Part shown: piece by piece, positions 1 to 7,754 of the stretch
Layout: the number at the start of each line of letters is the position of its first letter
Position numbering within the stretch: position 1 is the stretch's first letter
Assembly (NCBI GenBank): GCA_023139255.1
Contig: JAGLNY010000166.1
Span: forward strand, 1-19,619
Reading direction: 5' to 3'
From: Spirochaetales bacterium
Lineage (GTDB): Bacteria; Spirochaetota; Spirochaetia; JABMQR01
Length of the DNA: 19,619 nucleotides
The notes under the pieces: generated by a model
The model's input: the letters and a program-made list of their open reading frames with translations, nothing else
Told to the model about the DNA's origin: nothing
The model's database searches: none
Position numbers and translations under genes: made by a program

Positions 1-1
1 A

Positions 2-27
2 ACACTGGACAAGGACACTGGACAAAG
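2..27. repeat. Tandem 13-bp repeat, two copies
   Basis: Two adjacent copies of ACACTGGACAAGG (the second reads ACACTGGACAAAG, one mismatch) lie just beyond the 3' end of the SAH hydrolase gene. They are at the window edge, so more copies may lie outside. No function is visible. Confidence 0.6.
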
Positions 28-31
28 CTGC

Positions 32-1267
32 CTACATACCTAAATAATTTCTTTGCTCCTTCGAAAGCTGATCTATGGAAATATCTAACGCAGCAAGTTT
101 CATGCTTGCGACTTCTTCGTCTATCTCTTTCGGTACGGAAATGACATCCACAGGCAGTTTTCCACGGTTTTTGGCAAGGTAAGCCGCGCTCATGGCCTGG
201 ATAGCAAAACTCATATCCATAATCTCAGCCGGATGTCCATCTCCAGCTGCAAGGTTCACAAGTCTCCCTTCTGCAAGAACAAAAAGGGTTTTACCGTCCG
301 GCAGGACAAAACCTTCAATGTTATTCCGTGCTTCATATCTCATTGTACTCAGTTCGGTGAGTGATTCAATGTCGATTTCGACGTTGAAATGTCCGGCATT
401 ACAGAGGATTGCGCCATCTTTCATGTTTTCAAAGTGTTCTTTGGCCACGACATCACGACAGCCGGTTACACAGATAAATACATCGCCAATTCTTGATGCA
501 TCAGCCATGGTCATTACAGAATAGCCGTCCATTAACGCTTCGATGGCCTTCACAGAATCTATTTCGGTAATAATTACCTTTGCGCCGAGTCCTTTAGCCC
601 GTATGGCTACACCTCTGCCGCACCATCCGTATCCGGCTATGACAATATTTTTCCCGGCGACTATAAGGTTCGTCGTTCGGTTAATGCCGTCCCATACAGA
701 TTGGCCTGTCCCATATCGGTTATCAAACAAATGCTTACAATCAGCTTCATTGACCATTATCATCGGAAAACGTAAAGTTCCTGCCCTGGCCATCGCACGG
801 AGGCGGTGTATACCGGTAGTCGTTTCCTCGCAGCCGCCAATTATATCCGGTATCAGGTGTGTCAGTTTGGTGTGTAAAAGGTTGACGAGATCACTGCCGT
901 CGTCGATGATAATATTTGGACCCGGTTCAAGTACAGCCGTAAGGTGGCGTTCGTATTCCTCCGGTGTCGATGCGTGCCAGGCATGTACGTCAATACCGCC
1001 TACAGCAACAGCTGCCGCCACATCATCCTGGGTTGAAAGTGGATTACAACCAGTAACATGCATTTCCGCACCTGCAGCTGCCATAACACGGCAAAGATAT
1101 GCAGTTTTTGCTTCCATGTGAACAGACAATGCAATTTTAAGGCCTTCAAAAGGTCGAGTCTTCTCAAAGTCTTTCTCGATACTGCGGAGTACCGGCATAT
1201 TACGCCTTGCCCATGCAATCTTTTTTTCACCCTCTGGTGCAAGGGTTATATCTCTTATTTCGCTCAT
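32..1267 (-). CDS. ahcY: Adenosylhomocysteinase (S-adenosyl-L-homocysteine hydrolase)
   Basis: This 411-residue cytosolic enzyme reversibly cleaves S-adenosylhomocysteine to adenosine and homocysteine with a tightly bound NAD, removing the inhibitory product of SAM-dependent methylation. The sequence shows the substrate-domain motifs SVHMEAKTA and TGCNPLSTQDDVAAA near residues 48-87, the EETTTGIHR segment, and the NAD-binding loop GYGWCGRG in the middle. The C-terminus ends in KEQRNYLGM, like the short forms of the family; longer forms carry an extra internal insert. The ATG has an AGAGGA ribosome-binding site about 9 nt upstream. A small gene lies 73 bp upstream on the same strand and may be cotranscribed. 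Family assignment is secure. Confidence 0.96.
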   Translation of the reverse strand: MSEIRDITLAPEGEKKIAWARRNMPVLRSIEKDFEKTRPFEGLKIALSVHMEAKTAYLCRVMAAAGAEMHVTGCNPLSTQDDVAAAVAVGGIDVHAWHASTPEEYERHLTAVLEPGPNIIIDDGSDLVNLLHTKLTHLIPDIIGGCEETTTGIHRLRAMARAGTLRFPMIMVNEADCKHLFDNRYGTGQSVWDGINRTTNLIVAGKNIVIAGYGWCGRGVAIRAKGLGAKVIITEIDSVKAIEALMDGYSVMTMADASRIGDVFICVTGCRDVVAKEHFENMKDGAILCNAGHFNVEIDIESLTELSTMRYEARNNIEGFVLPDGKTLFVLAEGRLVNLAAGDGHPAEIMDMSFAIQAMSAAYLAKNRGKLPVDVISVPKEIDEEVASMKLAALDISIDQLSKEQRNYLGM

Positions 1268-1340
1268 ATACCATTCCTCTCAATTTGGCCAAAAGAATTT
1301 TGATTGATTTTAATTTGGTTTTTGTACAGCATTGTACATG

Positions 1341-1616
1341 CTATGTGATCATGATTTCAATATCGTCATCTCTATCCATTTTTATGGTGTACTCTCCAAC
1401 TATCTGGTTGATTTCCCATACACAGATATGAGCACCTTTTTTCATTTGCTCATTAATCGTTTCCCCGGCATCTATATCAAAAGTCCGTATGTAATCAAAT
1501 CCATCGTCCTCACTTCTGACTACTACACGGTTGGGTCGTTTATTATGAAAAGTTACTAATATATAATCTTCGGCTATTTCATCACGTCTCTTTTTCTTCC
1601 TGAAATATTTTATCAC
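1341..1616 (-). CDS. Small protein of unknown function upstream of ahcY
   Basis: A 91-residue reading frame with a basic N-terminus (FRKKKRR) followed by alternating hydrophobic and charged segments that look like beta strands, ending in an acidic stretch (MDRDDDIEIMIT). The frame opens at a TTG at 1628. I prefer the GTG at 1616 because GGAG lies 7 nt before it. No signal peptide or membrane segment is visible. The strand pattern faintly recalls small beta-sandwich domains of the PEGA kind, but this is too weak to name. It sits 73 bp upstream of ahcY on the same strand. Coding status is likely rather than certain, since it rests on length, ribosome-binding site and amino-acid composition. Confidence 0.55.
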   Translation of the reverse strand: MIKYFRKKKRRDEIAEDYILVTFHNKRPNRVVVRSEDDGFDYIRTFDIDAGETINEQMKKGAHICVWEINQIVGEYTIKMDRDDDIEIMIT

Positions 1617-1860
1617 GATAAACTCCAATCATTGGGCATACACGAAAGAGTACTCTATTGTATAACAAACCAGTATTGAAATAGTTACCCGAAACTGAGA
1701 GAGGCAGAGAACCAAGTTTGTTTATCTTCTTATTAAGATATGTACTATGTAATTGTATAGCAATAGCACATGTTTAACAAGCTGTTATTTGATTGAGCAA
1801 ATTATTAATTCTTAAAAATCCTGGATTATTGAATTTGCCTCAATTGCATACAGATTTCAT

Positions 1861-1878
1861 AGCAATGTGAGCAATGTG
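1861..1878. repeat. Tandem 9-bp repeat (AGCAATGTG x2)
   Basis: Two perfect adjacent copies of AGCAATGTG. A further GAGCAATGTG occurs at 2015-2024, next to another tandem duplication. Possibly replication-slippage duplications or binding sites; no function can be assigned. Confidence 0.65.
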
Positions 1879-1988
1879 AGACTTTAAAAATATGATTTTG
1901 GCTCTGCTGGATGCTGTAACGAAAAAAATCTCTGTTTGTTTAATAAGAGGGATTGTAATTTGTGATCAGGATATGATCGTGCCCTGAA

Positions 1989-2010
1989 AATACTTAGAGA
2001 ATACTTAGAG
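1989..2010. repeat. Tandem 11-bp repeat (AATACTTAGAG x2)
   Basis: Two perfect adjacent copies of AATACTTAGAG, ending 15 bp before the -35 box of the bioY promoter. The position would suit an operator, but a slippage duplication is equally possible. Confidence 0.65.
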
Positions 2011-2025
2011 AATTGAGCAATGTGT

Positions 2026-2054
2026 TTGCTGTTTTTTGTAAGTTTTGTTATAAT
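2026..2054 (+). promoter_or_regulatory. Predicted sigma70-like promoter of bioYMN
   Basis: TTGCTG (2026-2031), a 17-bp spacer and a perfect TATAAT (2049-2054). Transcription would start near 2061, giving a leader of about 30 nt that carries the GAGGA ribosome-binding site at 2083-2087. Confidence 0.6.
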
Positions 2055-2091
2055 CAGCATCTTCTCTAAAAAATAAATTGCTGAGGAATTT

Positions 2092-2697
2092 ATGAACATT
2101 AGATCAACTGTGCTGACTTCTCTATTTGCCGCTTTAATTGCTGCCGGAGCCTATATTTCTGTGCCTATTGGACCAGTCCCGATTACTTTACAGACTTTTT
2201 TTATTCTTACTGCTGGAATTCTCGGCGGTAGGAAAATTGGAGTTTCAGCCGTTTTTATCTACCTGGTTGCAGGATCCCTTGGACTACCGGTATTTTCCGG
2301 TGGTACAGGAAGTATAGCTCATTTTTTCGGACCTACAGGCGGTTATCTTTTGGCTTCAATACCAGCCGTGTATATAACAGGTATGTTTTCTGAATTCGGG
2401 ACAAAAATGTATCATATCCTTAATGATCAGAAACCCCAAATGATGCGGAGTGTTATTATTCAGACATCCCTCGTTACAGCAGGAGCAATTTTGGGTTCCC
2501 TCATGTTTTACTGTATCGGAGTTCCCTGGCTGAAAATTGTTCTAAAGATAGATTGGGTGAAGGCCTATGGTTTTGGAATGGGTCCTTTCTTAATCGGGGA
2601 TGCGATAAAAATGATCGCTGCAATATCATTGGGAAGCCTTTTCTGCAGTAGAGTATATAATTTCCTGCATTTTGGGGCAGCCAATGAGCCTACTTGA
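2092..2697 (+). CDS. bioY: Biotin transporter substrate-binding subunit BioY (ECF S component)
   Basis: A 201-residue integral membrane protein that binds biotin and is the specificity subunit of an energy-coupling-factor transporter. The N-terminal half shows the BioY signature: PVPITLQT, then a Gly-rich hydrophobic region, YLVAGSLGLPVFSGG and the FGPTGGYLLASIPA segment. Several hydrophobic helices span the length, which is typical for the family (about 180-200 residues). The ATG follows GAGGA by 4 nt. The gene overlaps the next one (bioM) by 14 nt, and bioM overlaps bioN, so the three are translated as one operon encoding a complete BioMNY system. No biotin biosynthesis gene is in the window. 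Confidence 0.95.
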   Translation: MNIRSTVLTSLFAALIAAGAYISVPIGPVPITLQTFFILTAGILGGRKIGVSAVFIYLVAGSLGLPVFSGGTGSIAHFFGPTGGYLLASIPAVYITGMFSEFGTKMYHILNDQKPQMMRSVIIQTSLVTAGAILGSLMFYCIGVPWLKIVLKIDWVKAYGFGMGPFLIGDAIKMIAAISLGSLFCSRVYNFLHFGAANEPT

Positions 2698-3442
2698 AGT
2701 AAGAAACGTCTCATACCGCTTCCCCGACGGAACTTACGCTCTCAGGAATGTTTCTCTTCAGGTAAGCGAAGGAGAGTTCATTGTTATCTCCGGGAAAAAC
2801 GGGTCAGGTAAAACTGTTTTTCTCCGAAATTTAAATGGTTTATACACCCCTGCTTCCGGTGAGATTATCATAAACGGCATATCTGTAAAAGACAATCCAT
2901 ACAGGGCTCGTCAATCGGTTGGTTTGGTTTTCCAGGATGCCGACAGCCAAATTGTCGGCCAGACAGCATCCCGTGATGTAGCTTTTGGTCTGGAAAACCT
3001 GAAAATTCCGAAAGCTGAGATAAAAACAAGAATAAGAAAAGCTTTGGAGACCATGGATCTTGAGGATCATGCTGATCAAAGAGCCCGAACTTTATCAGGC
3101 GGGGAAAAAAGAAGATTAACCATCGCAGGTGTTGTAGCAATGAACCCTTCAATTATTGCCCTGGATGAACCTTTTACTAACCTGGATTATCCAGGAGTTC
3201 TTCAAGTGTTGAAAATTCTGGTTTCACTAAAAAAAACCGGTCATACAATTATTGTTGTAACACACGATCTTGACAAAGTGCTTGCTTACGCAGACCGTCT
3301 GGTTCTTTTTGAAAATGGCTCAATAGCTGCGGACAATCGGCCGGAGGAGGCAATCCATTCTGCAATCTCCTGTGGTGTACGTGTACAGTTTTCCGGAAAC
3401 AAAGAGATTGATATTAAAGGTATGACATGGCTGAAAAACTAA
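2684..3442 (+). CDS. bioM: ECF transporter ATP-binding protein (BioM/EcfA type)
   Basis: A 252-residue cytoplasmic ABC ATPase that powers biotin uptake. Walker A is GKNGSGKT at residues 37-44, followed by the Q-loop region (VFQDADSQIVGQTA, typical of ECF ATPases), the signature LSGGEKRR, Walker B IIALDEPF and the switch histidine in VVTHDLD. The frame is open from a TTG at 2672, but the ATG at 2684 is a better start because it gives the usual short N-terminus before the first strand and has a GGGGCA purine run upstream. It overlaps the end of bioY by 14 nt and the start of bioN by 16 nt, which implies translational coupling. A dedicated biotin role is inferred from these neighbours. Confidence 0.93.
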   Translation: MSLLEVRNVSYRFPDGTYALRNVSLQVSEGEFIVISGKNGSGKTVFLRNLNGLYTPASGEIIINGISVKDNPYRARQSVGLVFQDADSQIVGQTASRDVAFGLENLKIPKAEIKTRIRKALETMDLEDHADQRARTLSGGEKRRLTIAGVVAMNPSIIALDEPFTNLDYPGVLQVLKILVSLKKTGHTIIVVTHDLDKVLAYADRLVLFENGSIAADNRPEEAIHSAISCGVRVQFSGNKEIDIKGMTWLKN

Positions 3443-4140
3443 TTTTTCACTATCAGGCCAGAAACTCTATAATTCACAGAATCGATCCTCGTATCAAAAT
3501 AATCATTATTTTCACTATTTCTGCTGCCATGTTTACCGTAAATCCTCTGCAGTTTGCAGTACTTTTTGGATATGTTCTGTCAGGTTGTCTTATCGCACGC
3601 CTTCCCTTTACCAGATACAAAAAAGAGCTGCGTTTCTTTTTCCTGCTTTTAGTGGTCATAGTTCTTTCACGATGGATTTCTTCGAAAAGCCTTATCCCCA
3701 GTCTCTATTATGGGGCTCGTTTTATACTGGTAGTGGCTGCAGGACTTTTGCTGACGGACTCCACTGCCCCGGAAGATTTAACCTTGGCACTTTACTGGTT
3801 TATAAGACCTTTTAAGTTCATAAACCCTAAGCGTACAGCCATTCAATTTAACCTGACAGTCAGTTTTATTCCCATTATCTTTGATTCTGTCCTGGAAATT
3901 AGAGAAGCAAGGAAATCAAGGCTTGATAATACTTGGCGAAAGCCGGTAAAACGTATCATCTCTTTTTCATCCCAGATTTTTGATCTTATCCTGCAAAAGG
4001 CAGAAGAGATCTCCTATGCACTTGAGTCCAGATTGTTTGATGAAAAAATCCTTCACGGTTCAATTGCATTTAGGAAAACAGATTTTATAGTTTTAATTCT
4101 TACTATAGGAATCATAGCAGGTTTATTGCTTGTCCGTTGA
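3427..4140 (+). CDS. bioN: ECF transporter transmembrane protein (BioN/EcfT type)
   Basis: A 237-residue membrane protein coupling the ATPase to BioY. It starts with the usual short cytoplasmic lead (FHYQARNSIIHRIDPRIKI) before several transmembrane segments at about residues 20-110. The cytosolic coupling region carries the two Arg-containing helices expected of EcfT proteins (REARKSR and ALESRLF), and a last hydrophobic helix closes the protein. The start overlaps the 3' end of bioM by 16 nt. There is no obvious terminator in the 77 bp before the next gene, which has its own ribosome-binding site, so readthrough is possible. Confidence 0.92.
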   Translation: MAEKLIFHYQARNSIIHRIDPRIKIIIIFTISAAMFTVNPLQFAVLFGYVLSGCLIARLPFTRYKKELRFFFLLLVVIVLSRWISSKSLIPSLYYGARFILVVAAGLLLTDSTAPEDLTLALYWFIRPFKFINPKRTAIQFNLTVSFIPIIFDSVLEIREARKSRLDNTWRKPVKRIISFSSQIFDLILQKAEEISYALESRLFDEKILHGSIAFRKTDFIVLILTIGIIAGLLLVR

Positions 4141-4217
4141 AGCATTTACATCGCAAATACCACATATTAATTGGTTTAGTAAAGTTTCCATTATGCTGAC
4201 GTTTATAGGAATAAATA

Positions 4218-4811
4218 ATGACAAAACAGTTACTAAGAAAAAGTATTCGCGAGAACCTAAAAACTATCTCATGTAAGAAAAAACAGGATTTCAGTACTGT
4301 TATTGCTGGAAAAATATTATCTTCTAAGTTTTGGGAAGATGCTGATGTTATTTTTCTTTTTATCTCCATGCCTGCACGGGAACCGTCAACCAGCTCAATC
4401 ATATCACATTCTCTAAGTTCAGGTAAAATTACTGCAGTTCCCAGAATCGATCCCCATTCCGGGATAATGACTTTTAAGACAATTAACGATTTACTTTCCC
4501 CTGATGAAGTTCTTGTTGAAAAACATCCCTTCGGGTTCTATCAGCCAGGAGCAGCCTTGCCGGATATATATCCAGAGAAATCAAGAAGAAATCTGATTAT
4601 AGTTCCAGGAGTTGCTTTTAGCCCTGATTGTCAAAGATTGGGAAATGGCGGCGGTTTCTATGACCGTTTTCTCTCTCCATTGAAAGATAATTCTATTACA
4701 ATTGGCATATGCTTTCAGGTTCAGATAGCTTCCGAACTACCTGTCGAAAAATACGATGTCTCTGTTATGAAAGTTTGTACAGAATCCAATTGGTATTTTA
4801 AACAATTTTAG
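4218..4811 (+). CDS. 5-formyltetrahydrofolate cyclo-ligase
   Basis: A 197-residue cytosolic enzyme of the 5-FTHF cyclo-ligase (methenyl-THF synthetase) family. It uses ATP to convert 5-formyl-THF to 5,10-methenyl-THF, returning stored folate to the one-carbon pool. It has the N-terminal basic helix (KQLLRKSIRENLK), the central FISMPAREPSTSS strand-turn, the KHPFGFYQP segment, and the phosphate-binding signature GNGGGFYDRF near residue 150. The ATG has AGGA about 8 nt upstream. It follows the biotin transporter on the same strand, and its last 14 bp overlap the 3' end of the convergent EIIA gene. Also called ygfA or fthC in other bacteria. Confidence 0.94.
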   Translation: MTKQLLRKSIRENLKTISCKKKQDFSTVIAGKILSSKFWEDADVIFLFISMPAREPSTSSIISHSLSSGKITAVPRIDPHSGIMTFKTINDLLSPDEVLVEKHPFGFYQPGAALPDIYPEKSRRNLIIVPGVAFSPDCQRLGNGGGFYDRFLSPLKDNSITIGICFQVQIASELPVEKYDVSVMKVCTESNWYFKQF

Positions 4812-5307
4812 CATTCATGAATTCAACAAACTGTTGTGTTGCCATCATGTCCAGAAAAGTAAGGCACGAACCATTCTGTTCTTCAGAGAAATCCAGGTCA
4901 GTATGTTTTATCAACTCCTCCCGAATATCTGTCATTTTCACAAATCTCATTATTGCAGCCAGAGCACGTAAATACTCAATCTGACGGAAAGGTGAACTCC
5001 CAATAACAAAAAGAAGATAAACAAGATTCCCGTCCGCAGAATTAAAATCAATCCCTTTTGTAGATAATCCAAGCCCAACTTTCACCCTTGGGATGGTTTT
5101 CAACTTGCCGTGAGCAATGGCGACGCCCCGCCCTATACCGGTCGTCTCTATTTTTTCCCGTTTAATTACTTCCTCCAAGAATTCATCATGGTCAGACAAA
5201 TCAGTAAAAATCGGGCAATCGGTTATTACCTGTTTAATGGCTTCGTATTTATCAGTGCTTTTTATACAGCAAATCACATCTTTATATGTATGAATCAATT
5301 TTTCCAC
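4798..5307 (-). CDS. PTS EIIA type-2 (fructose/PtsN-like) domain protein
   Basis: A 169-residue single-domain EIIA protein of the mannitol/fructose/PtsN class, which accepts phosphate from HPr. The predicted phosphorylated residue is His66 in GVAIAHGKL, followed by the VKVGLGLSTKGIDF and VYLLFVIGS core strands of the family. No EIIB, EIIC or EI domain is encoded in the window, so a regulatory rather than transport role is likely; HPr is encoded nearby at 7874. The start codon is GTG at 5307. It has no Shine-Dalgarno sequence, but a strong promoter is positioned so that transcription begins on the GTG itself. The 3' end overlaps the convergent cyclo-ligase gene by 14 bp. Confidence 0.88.
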   Translation of the reverse strand: MEKLIHTYKDVICCIKSTDKYEAIKQVITDCPIFTDLSDHDEFLEEVIKREKIETTGIGRGVAIAHGKLKTIPRVKVGLGLSTKGIDFNSADGNLVYLLFVIGSSPFRQIEYLRALAAIMRFVKMTDIREELIKHTDLDFSEEQNGSCLTFLDMMATQQFVEFMNAKIV

Positions 5308-5313
5308 ATCATT

Positions 5314-5342
5314 AGTATAAAAAAAAGAGTCTTACATGACAA
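5314..5342 (-). promoter_or_regulatory. Predicted promoter of the EIIA gene, apparently leaderless
   Basis: On the minus strand TTGTCA (5342-5337), a 17-bp spacer and TATACT (5319-5314) are followed by six bases and then the GTG start codon at 5307. The seventh base after the -10 box is the G of GTG, so the transcript would have no leader. No Shine-Dalgarno sequence is present. Confidence 0.65.
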
Positions 5343-5359
5343 TACCCGAAAATCATAGA

Positions 5360-6841
5360 TTAATCCTTATCCAGCAACTCATTAATTGCTTTAGCAGCCT
5401 CTCTGGCCTGCCCCATTGCAAGAATTACTGTTGCTGCGCCAAGTACTATATCACCGCCGGCATAAATTCTATCCATAGAAGTTTTACAATTTTCGTCAAT
5501 TATGATGTTTCCCCATTTGTTGGTATCAAGTCCCTCAGTTGTTTTCTTAAGCAGCGGATTTGAGTCATTCCCTATAGATACTATTACCGTATCAACATCA
5601 AGAATCGATTCGCTCCCCTCTATGGGTATGGGTCTTCTTCTTCCCGAATCGTCCGGTTCACCCAATTCATAGGACAGCAGCTCAAGACCGGTTACCATTT
5701 CCTGGTCATCGCCAAGAATCCTTTTCGGGCTATGAAGCAGTAGGAAATCTATGCCTTCTTCTTTAGCATGCTCAACTTCCTCAACTCTTGCAGGCATTTC
5801 CTTTTCAGTTCTTCGATATACGATATAGACTTTCTTTGCACCCAGCCTTTTTGCTGTCCTGGCTGCATCCATTGCTACATTACCGCCTCCAAGAACTGCA
5901 ACAGTTGTGGAGTCAAACATTGGTGTAGCGGAATTATCCTTATCGTAGGCTTTCATCATATTGCTTCGGGTCAGGTACTCATTTGCACTGAATACTCCAA
6001 TCAGATTCTCCCCATCAATATGCATAAATTTCGGAAGACCGGCACCACTCCCGATGAAGATAGCGTCAAAGCCATCTTTATTAATTAAATCAGCAAGCTT
6101 CCGGGTGCGGCCGACAAGAAAATTGGGTTCAATCAAAACTCCCATTGCCTTCAGGTTCTCAATTTCCTCTCTCACAATCGCTTTTGGAAGTCTGAACTCC
6201 GGGATCCCGTATACCATTACACCACCGGGAATATGAAAGGCCTCAAAAATGGTAACAGCATGTCCTGCTTTACGCAAGTCTGCAGCTGCGGTTATTCCTG
6301 CAGGACCAGAACCGATTACAGCCACCTTTTTTCCGGTTTCCGGAGCGATATCCGGCATAACTGCTTTACCCTGCTCTCGCTCATAATCTGCAACAAACCG
6401 TTCAACTCTTCCAATAGAGACGGATTTATTTACATCTTTTAAAGATTTACCAACAGTACAGTAAAGCTGACACTGTGATTCCTGAGGACATACACGCCCA
6501 CAAATAGCTGGTAAAAGACTGCTTTCTTTTATTACGGCTATTGATTGAGCAAATTCACCCTTTGCTGCATACCTAATAAATTTCGGGATATCAATTGCTA
6601 CAGGGCACCCTTTTATACATGGTGCATTTTTGCACTGGATGCACCGCATAGACTCAATTACTGCCTGCTCATCAGTATAGCCCAGGGCTACTTCTTCCAT
6701 ATTGAGGATTCGTTTCCCGGGATCCTGGGTAGGCATTTCCTGTTGTGGTATAGATAAACGATCACGAATTGAAAGTTCCTTATGTTCCAGGTTCCCTAGT
6801 AGTTTTTTTGCTTCAATTTGCATGGTCTGTTTATCGTGCAT
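5360..6841 (-). CDS. nfnB: NADPH-binding large subunit of NfnAB (glutamate synthase small-subunit-like)
   Basis: A 493-residue flavoprotein. In Nfn this subunit carries the NADPH-side FAD and two [4Fe-4S] clusters and, with NfnA, bifurcates electrons between NADPH, NAD and ferredoxin. Cysteines at 67, 70, 75 and 79 (CIQC, CIKGCP) and at 114, 118, 124 and 128 provide the cluster sites. The FAD motif GSGPAGITAA starts near residue 174 and the NADPH motif VLGGGNVAMDAA lies further on. The C-terminal YAGGDIVLGAATV closes the FAD fold. The start chosen is the ATG at 6841, preceded by GAAAGGA. It overlaps the end of nfnA by 11 bp. The sequence also resembles the small subunit of glutamate synthase (gltD/gltA), but adjacency to nfnA and the absence of a large subunit favour Nfn. 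Confidence 0.92.
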   Translation of the reverse strand: MHDKQTMQIEAKKLLGNLEHKELSIRDRLSIPQQEMPTQDPGKRILNMEEVALGYTDEQAVIESMRCIQCKNAPCIKGCPVAIDIPKFIRYAAKGEFAQSIAVIKESSLLPAICGRVCPQESQCQLYCTVGKSLKDVNKSVSIGRVERFVADYEREQGKAVMPDIAPETGKKVAVIGSGPAGITAAADLRKAGHAVTIFEAFHIPGGVMVYGIPEFRLPKAIVREEIENLKAMGVLIEPNFLVGRTRKLADLINKDGFDAIFIGSGAGLPKFMHIDGENLIGVFSANEYLTRSNMMKAYDKDNSATPMFDSTTVAVLGGGNVAMDAARTAKRLGAKKVYIVYRRTEKEMPARVEEVEHAKEEGIDFLLLHSPKRILGDDQEMVTGLELLSYELGEPDDSGRRRPIPIEGSESILDVDTVIVSIGNDSNPLLKKTTEGLDTNKWGNIIIDENCKTSMDRIYAGGDIVLGAATVILAMGQAREAAKAINELLDKD

Positions 6842-7688
6842 TATTAATTCCTTTCTCAATTTGTAAGTCAATATGACAGGTGTGATGGTCTTGTGTCTCC
6901 CGTTCCTTATAGGTACCAAGCCGTCGCATCATATTATCAAAATCAACCTGGTGTCCATCAAATTCCGGACCATCAACACAGACAAATTTCGTCTTTCCAC
7001 CTACTCTCACACGGCAGCCCCCGCACATCCCGGTTCCGTCTATCATGATCGTATTTAGTGAAACTACTGTATAGACACCATAAGGGCGGGTAGTTTCCGC
7101 ACAGAATTTCATCATTATAGGAGGACCTATTGCGACAACCATATCAGGTTTCCATATTTCACATAGCTCTTTCAAGGGTTCCGTAACCAGCGCTTTCCGT
7201 CCGTAAGAGCCGTCATCTGTACAGATTATCAATTCATCCGCAATACCAGCCATCTCTTTTTCCATGATTATCAGATCTTTGTTTCTGGCACCGATAATTG
7301 TTTTTATCTCATTTCCGGCATTTTTCAAGCCCTGGACAATTGGGTGCAATGGAGCCACCCCTATCCCTCCCCCTACACAAACTACTTTACCGAAGTTCTC
7401 AATATGTGTGGGCTGCCCAAGAGGACCAAGAAGATTCTCTATATAATCGCCTGTGTTCATCGCAGCAAGTCTGTGTGTGGTATTCCCGACTATCTGAAAT
7501 ACTATGGTTACTGATCCTTTGACCGGGTCGGCATCTGCAATTGTAAGAGGAATTCTTTCCCCGAATTCTGTATCTAATTGCAGGATAAGAAATTGTCCTG
7601 GTCGACGTTCTTCTGCAATTAATGGGGCTTCAATATCCATTCGATATACTTCATCGGATAGCTGCACCTTTTTAAGAATCTTTTTCAT
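6831..7688 (-). CDS. nfnA: NADH-binding small subunit of NfnAB (ferredoxin-NADP reductase subunit alpha)
   Basis: A 285-residue protein of the ferredoxin-NADP reductase / dihydroorotate-dehydrogenase electron-transfer subunit family. In Nfn it holds the NAD(H)-side FAD and one [2Fe-2S] cluster. The N-terminal flavin-binding barrel has RIPLTIAD. The nucleotide-binding half starts at VCVGGGIGVAPL, and the C-terminal cysteines in GTGMCGGCRV and KFVCVDGPEFDGH bind the cluster. The frame opens at a TTG at 7706, but the ATG at 7688 is preceded by an excellent GGAGGTG ribosome-binding site and gives the normal N-terminus (MKKILKKVQL). It is the first gene of an nfnAB operon and lies just downstream of a perfect inverted repeat. 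Confidence 0.93.
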   Translation of the reverse strand: MKKILKKVQLSDEVYRMDIEAPLIAEERRPGQFLILQLDTEFGERIPLTIADADPVKGSVTIVFQIVGNTTHRLAAMNTGDYIENLLGPLGQPTHIENFGKVVCVGGGIGVAPLHPIVQGLKNAGNEIKTIIGARNKDLIIMEKEMAGIADELIICTDDGSYGRKALVTEPLKELCEIWKPDMVVAIGPPIMMKFCAETTRPYGVYTVVSLNTIMIDGTGMCGGCRVRVGGKTKFVCVDGPEFDGHQVDFDNMMRRLGTYKERETQDHHTCHIDLQIEKGINNAR

Positions 7689-7710
7689 CTGCACCTCCAC
7701 ATGCAAGGTT

Positions 7711-7742
7711 GATCTTTCAAAATTGTCTAATTTTGAAAGATC
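7711..7742. promoter_or_regulatory. Perfect 14-bp inverted repeat in the nfnAB leader
   Basis: GATCTTTCAAAATT (7711-7724), a 4-base loop GTCT, then AATTTTGAAAGATC (7729-7742), a perfect 14-bp dyad. It lies between the predicted nfnA promoter and the nfnA ribosome-binding site. It could be an operator for a dimeric repressor or an RNA hairpin in the leader. It lacks the TTGTGAA...TTCACAA form of a Rex box. There is no T-tract on either side, so it is not an intrinsic terminator. Confidence 0.7.
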
Positions 7743-7754
7743 CTCTAATATTTG

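Larger units (their letters stand above)
1629..2025. other. Gene-free intergenic stretch with short tandem repeats
   Basis: About 400 bp of AT-rich sequence between divergently transcribed genes. No reading frame with a convincing start and no RNA gene is recognised. It contains two short tandem duplications (annotated separately) and probably the promoter for the minus-strand small gene plus ahcY, though I could not assign hexamers for that one with confidence. Confidence 0.5.

Noticed and set aside
543..1121. 192-codon open frame on the plus strand inside ahcY
   Set aside because: It lies antisense to a clear SAH hydrolase gene, has no recognisable domain, and its composition is that of a shadow frame.
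1..2091. CRISPR array from the short repeats
   Set aside because: The repeats are 9-13 bp, immediately adjacent, without spacers, and of different sequences; no cas gene is present.
6842..6919. 26-codon N-terminal extension of nfnB
   Set aside because: It lies entirely within nfnA. The ATG at 6841 has a good ribosome-binding site and gives the family's N-terminus.
7711..7742. Inverted repeat as a rho-independent terminator or Rex site
   Set aside because: No T-tract follows on either strand, the stem is AT-rich, and the TTGTGAA/TTCACAA halves of a Rex site are absent.
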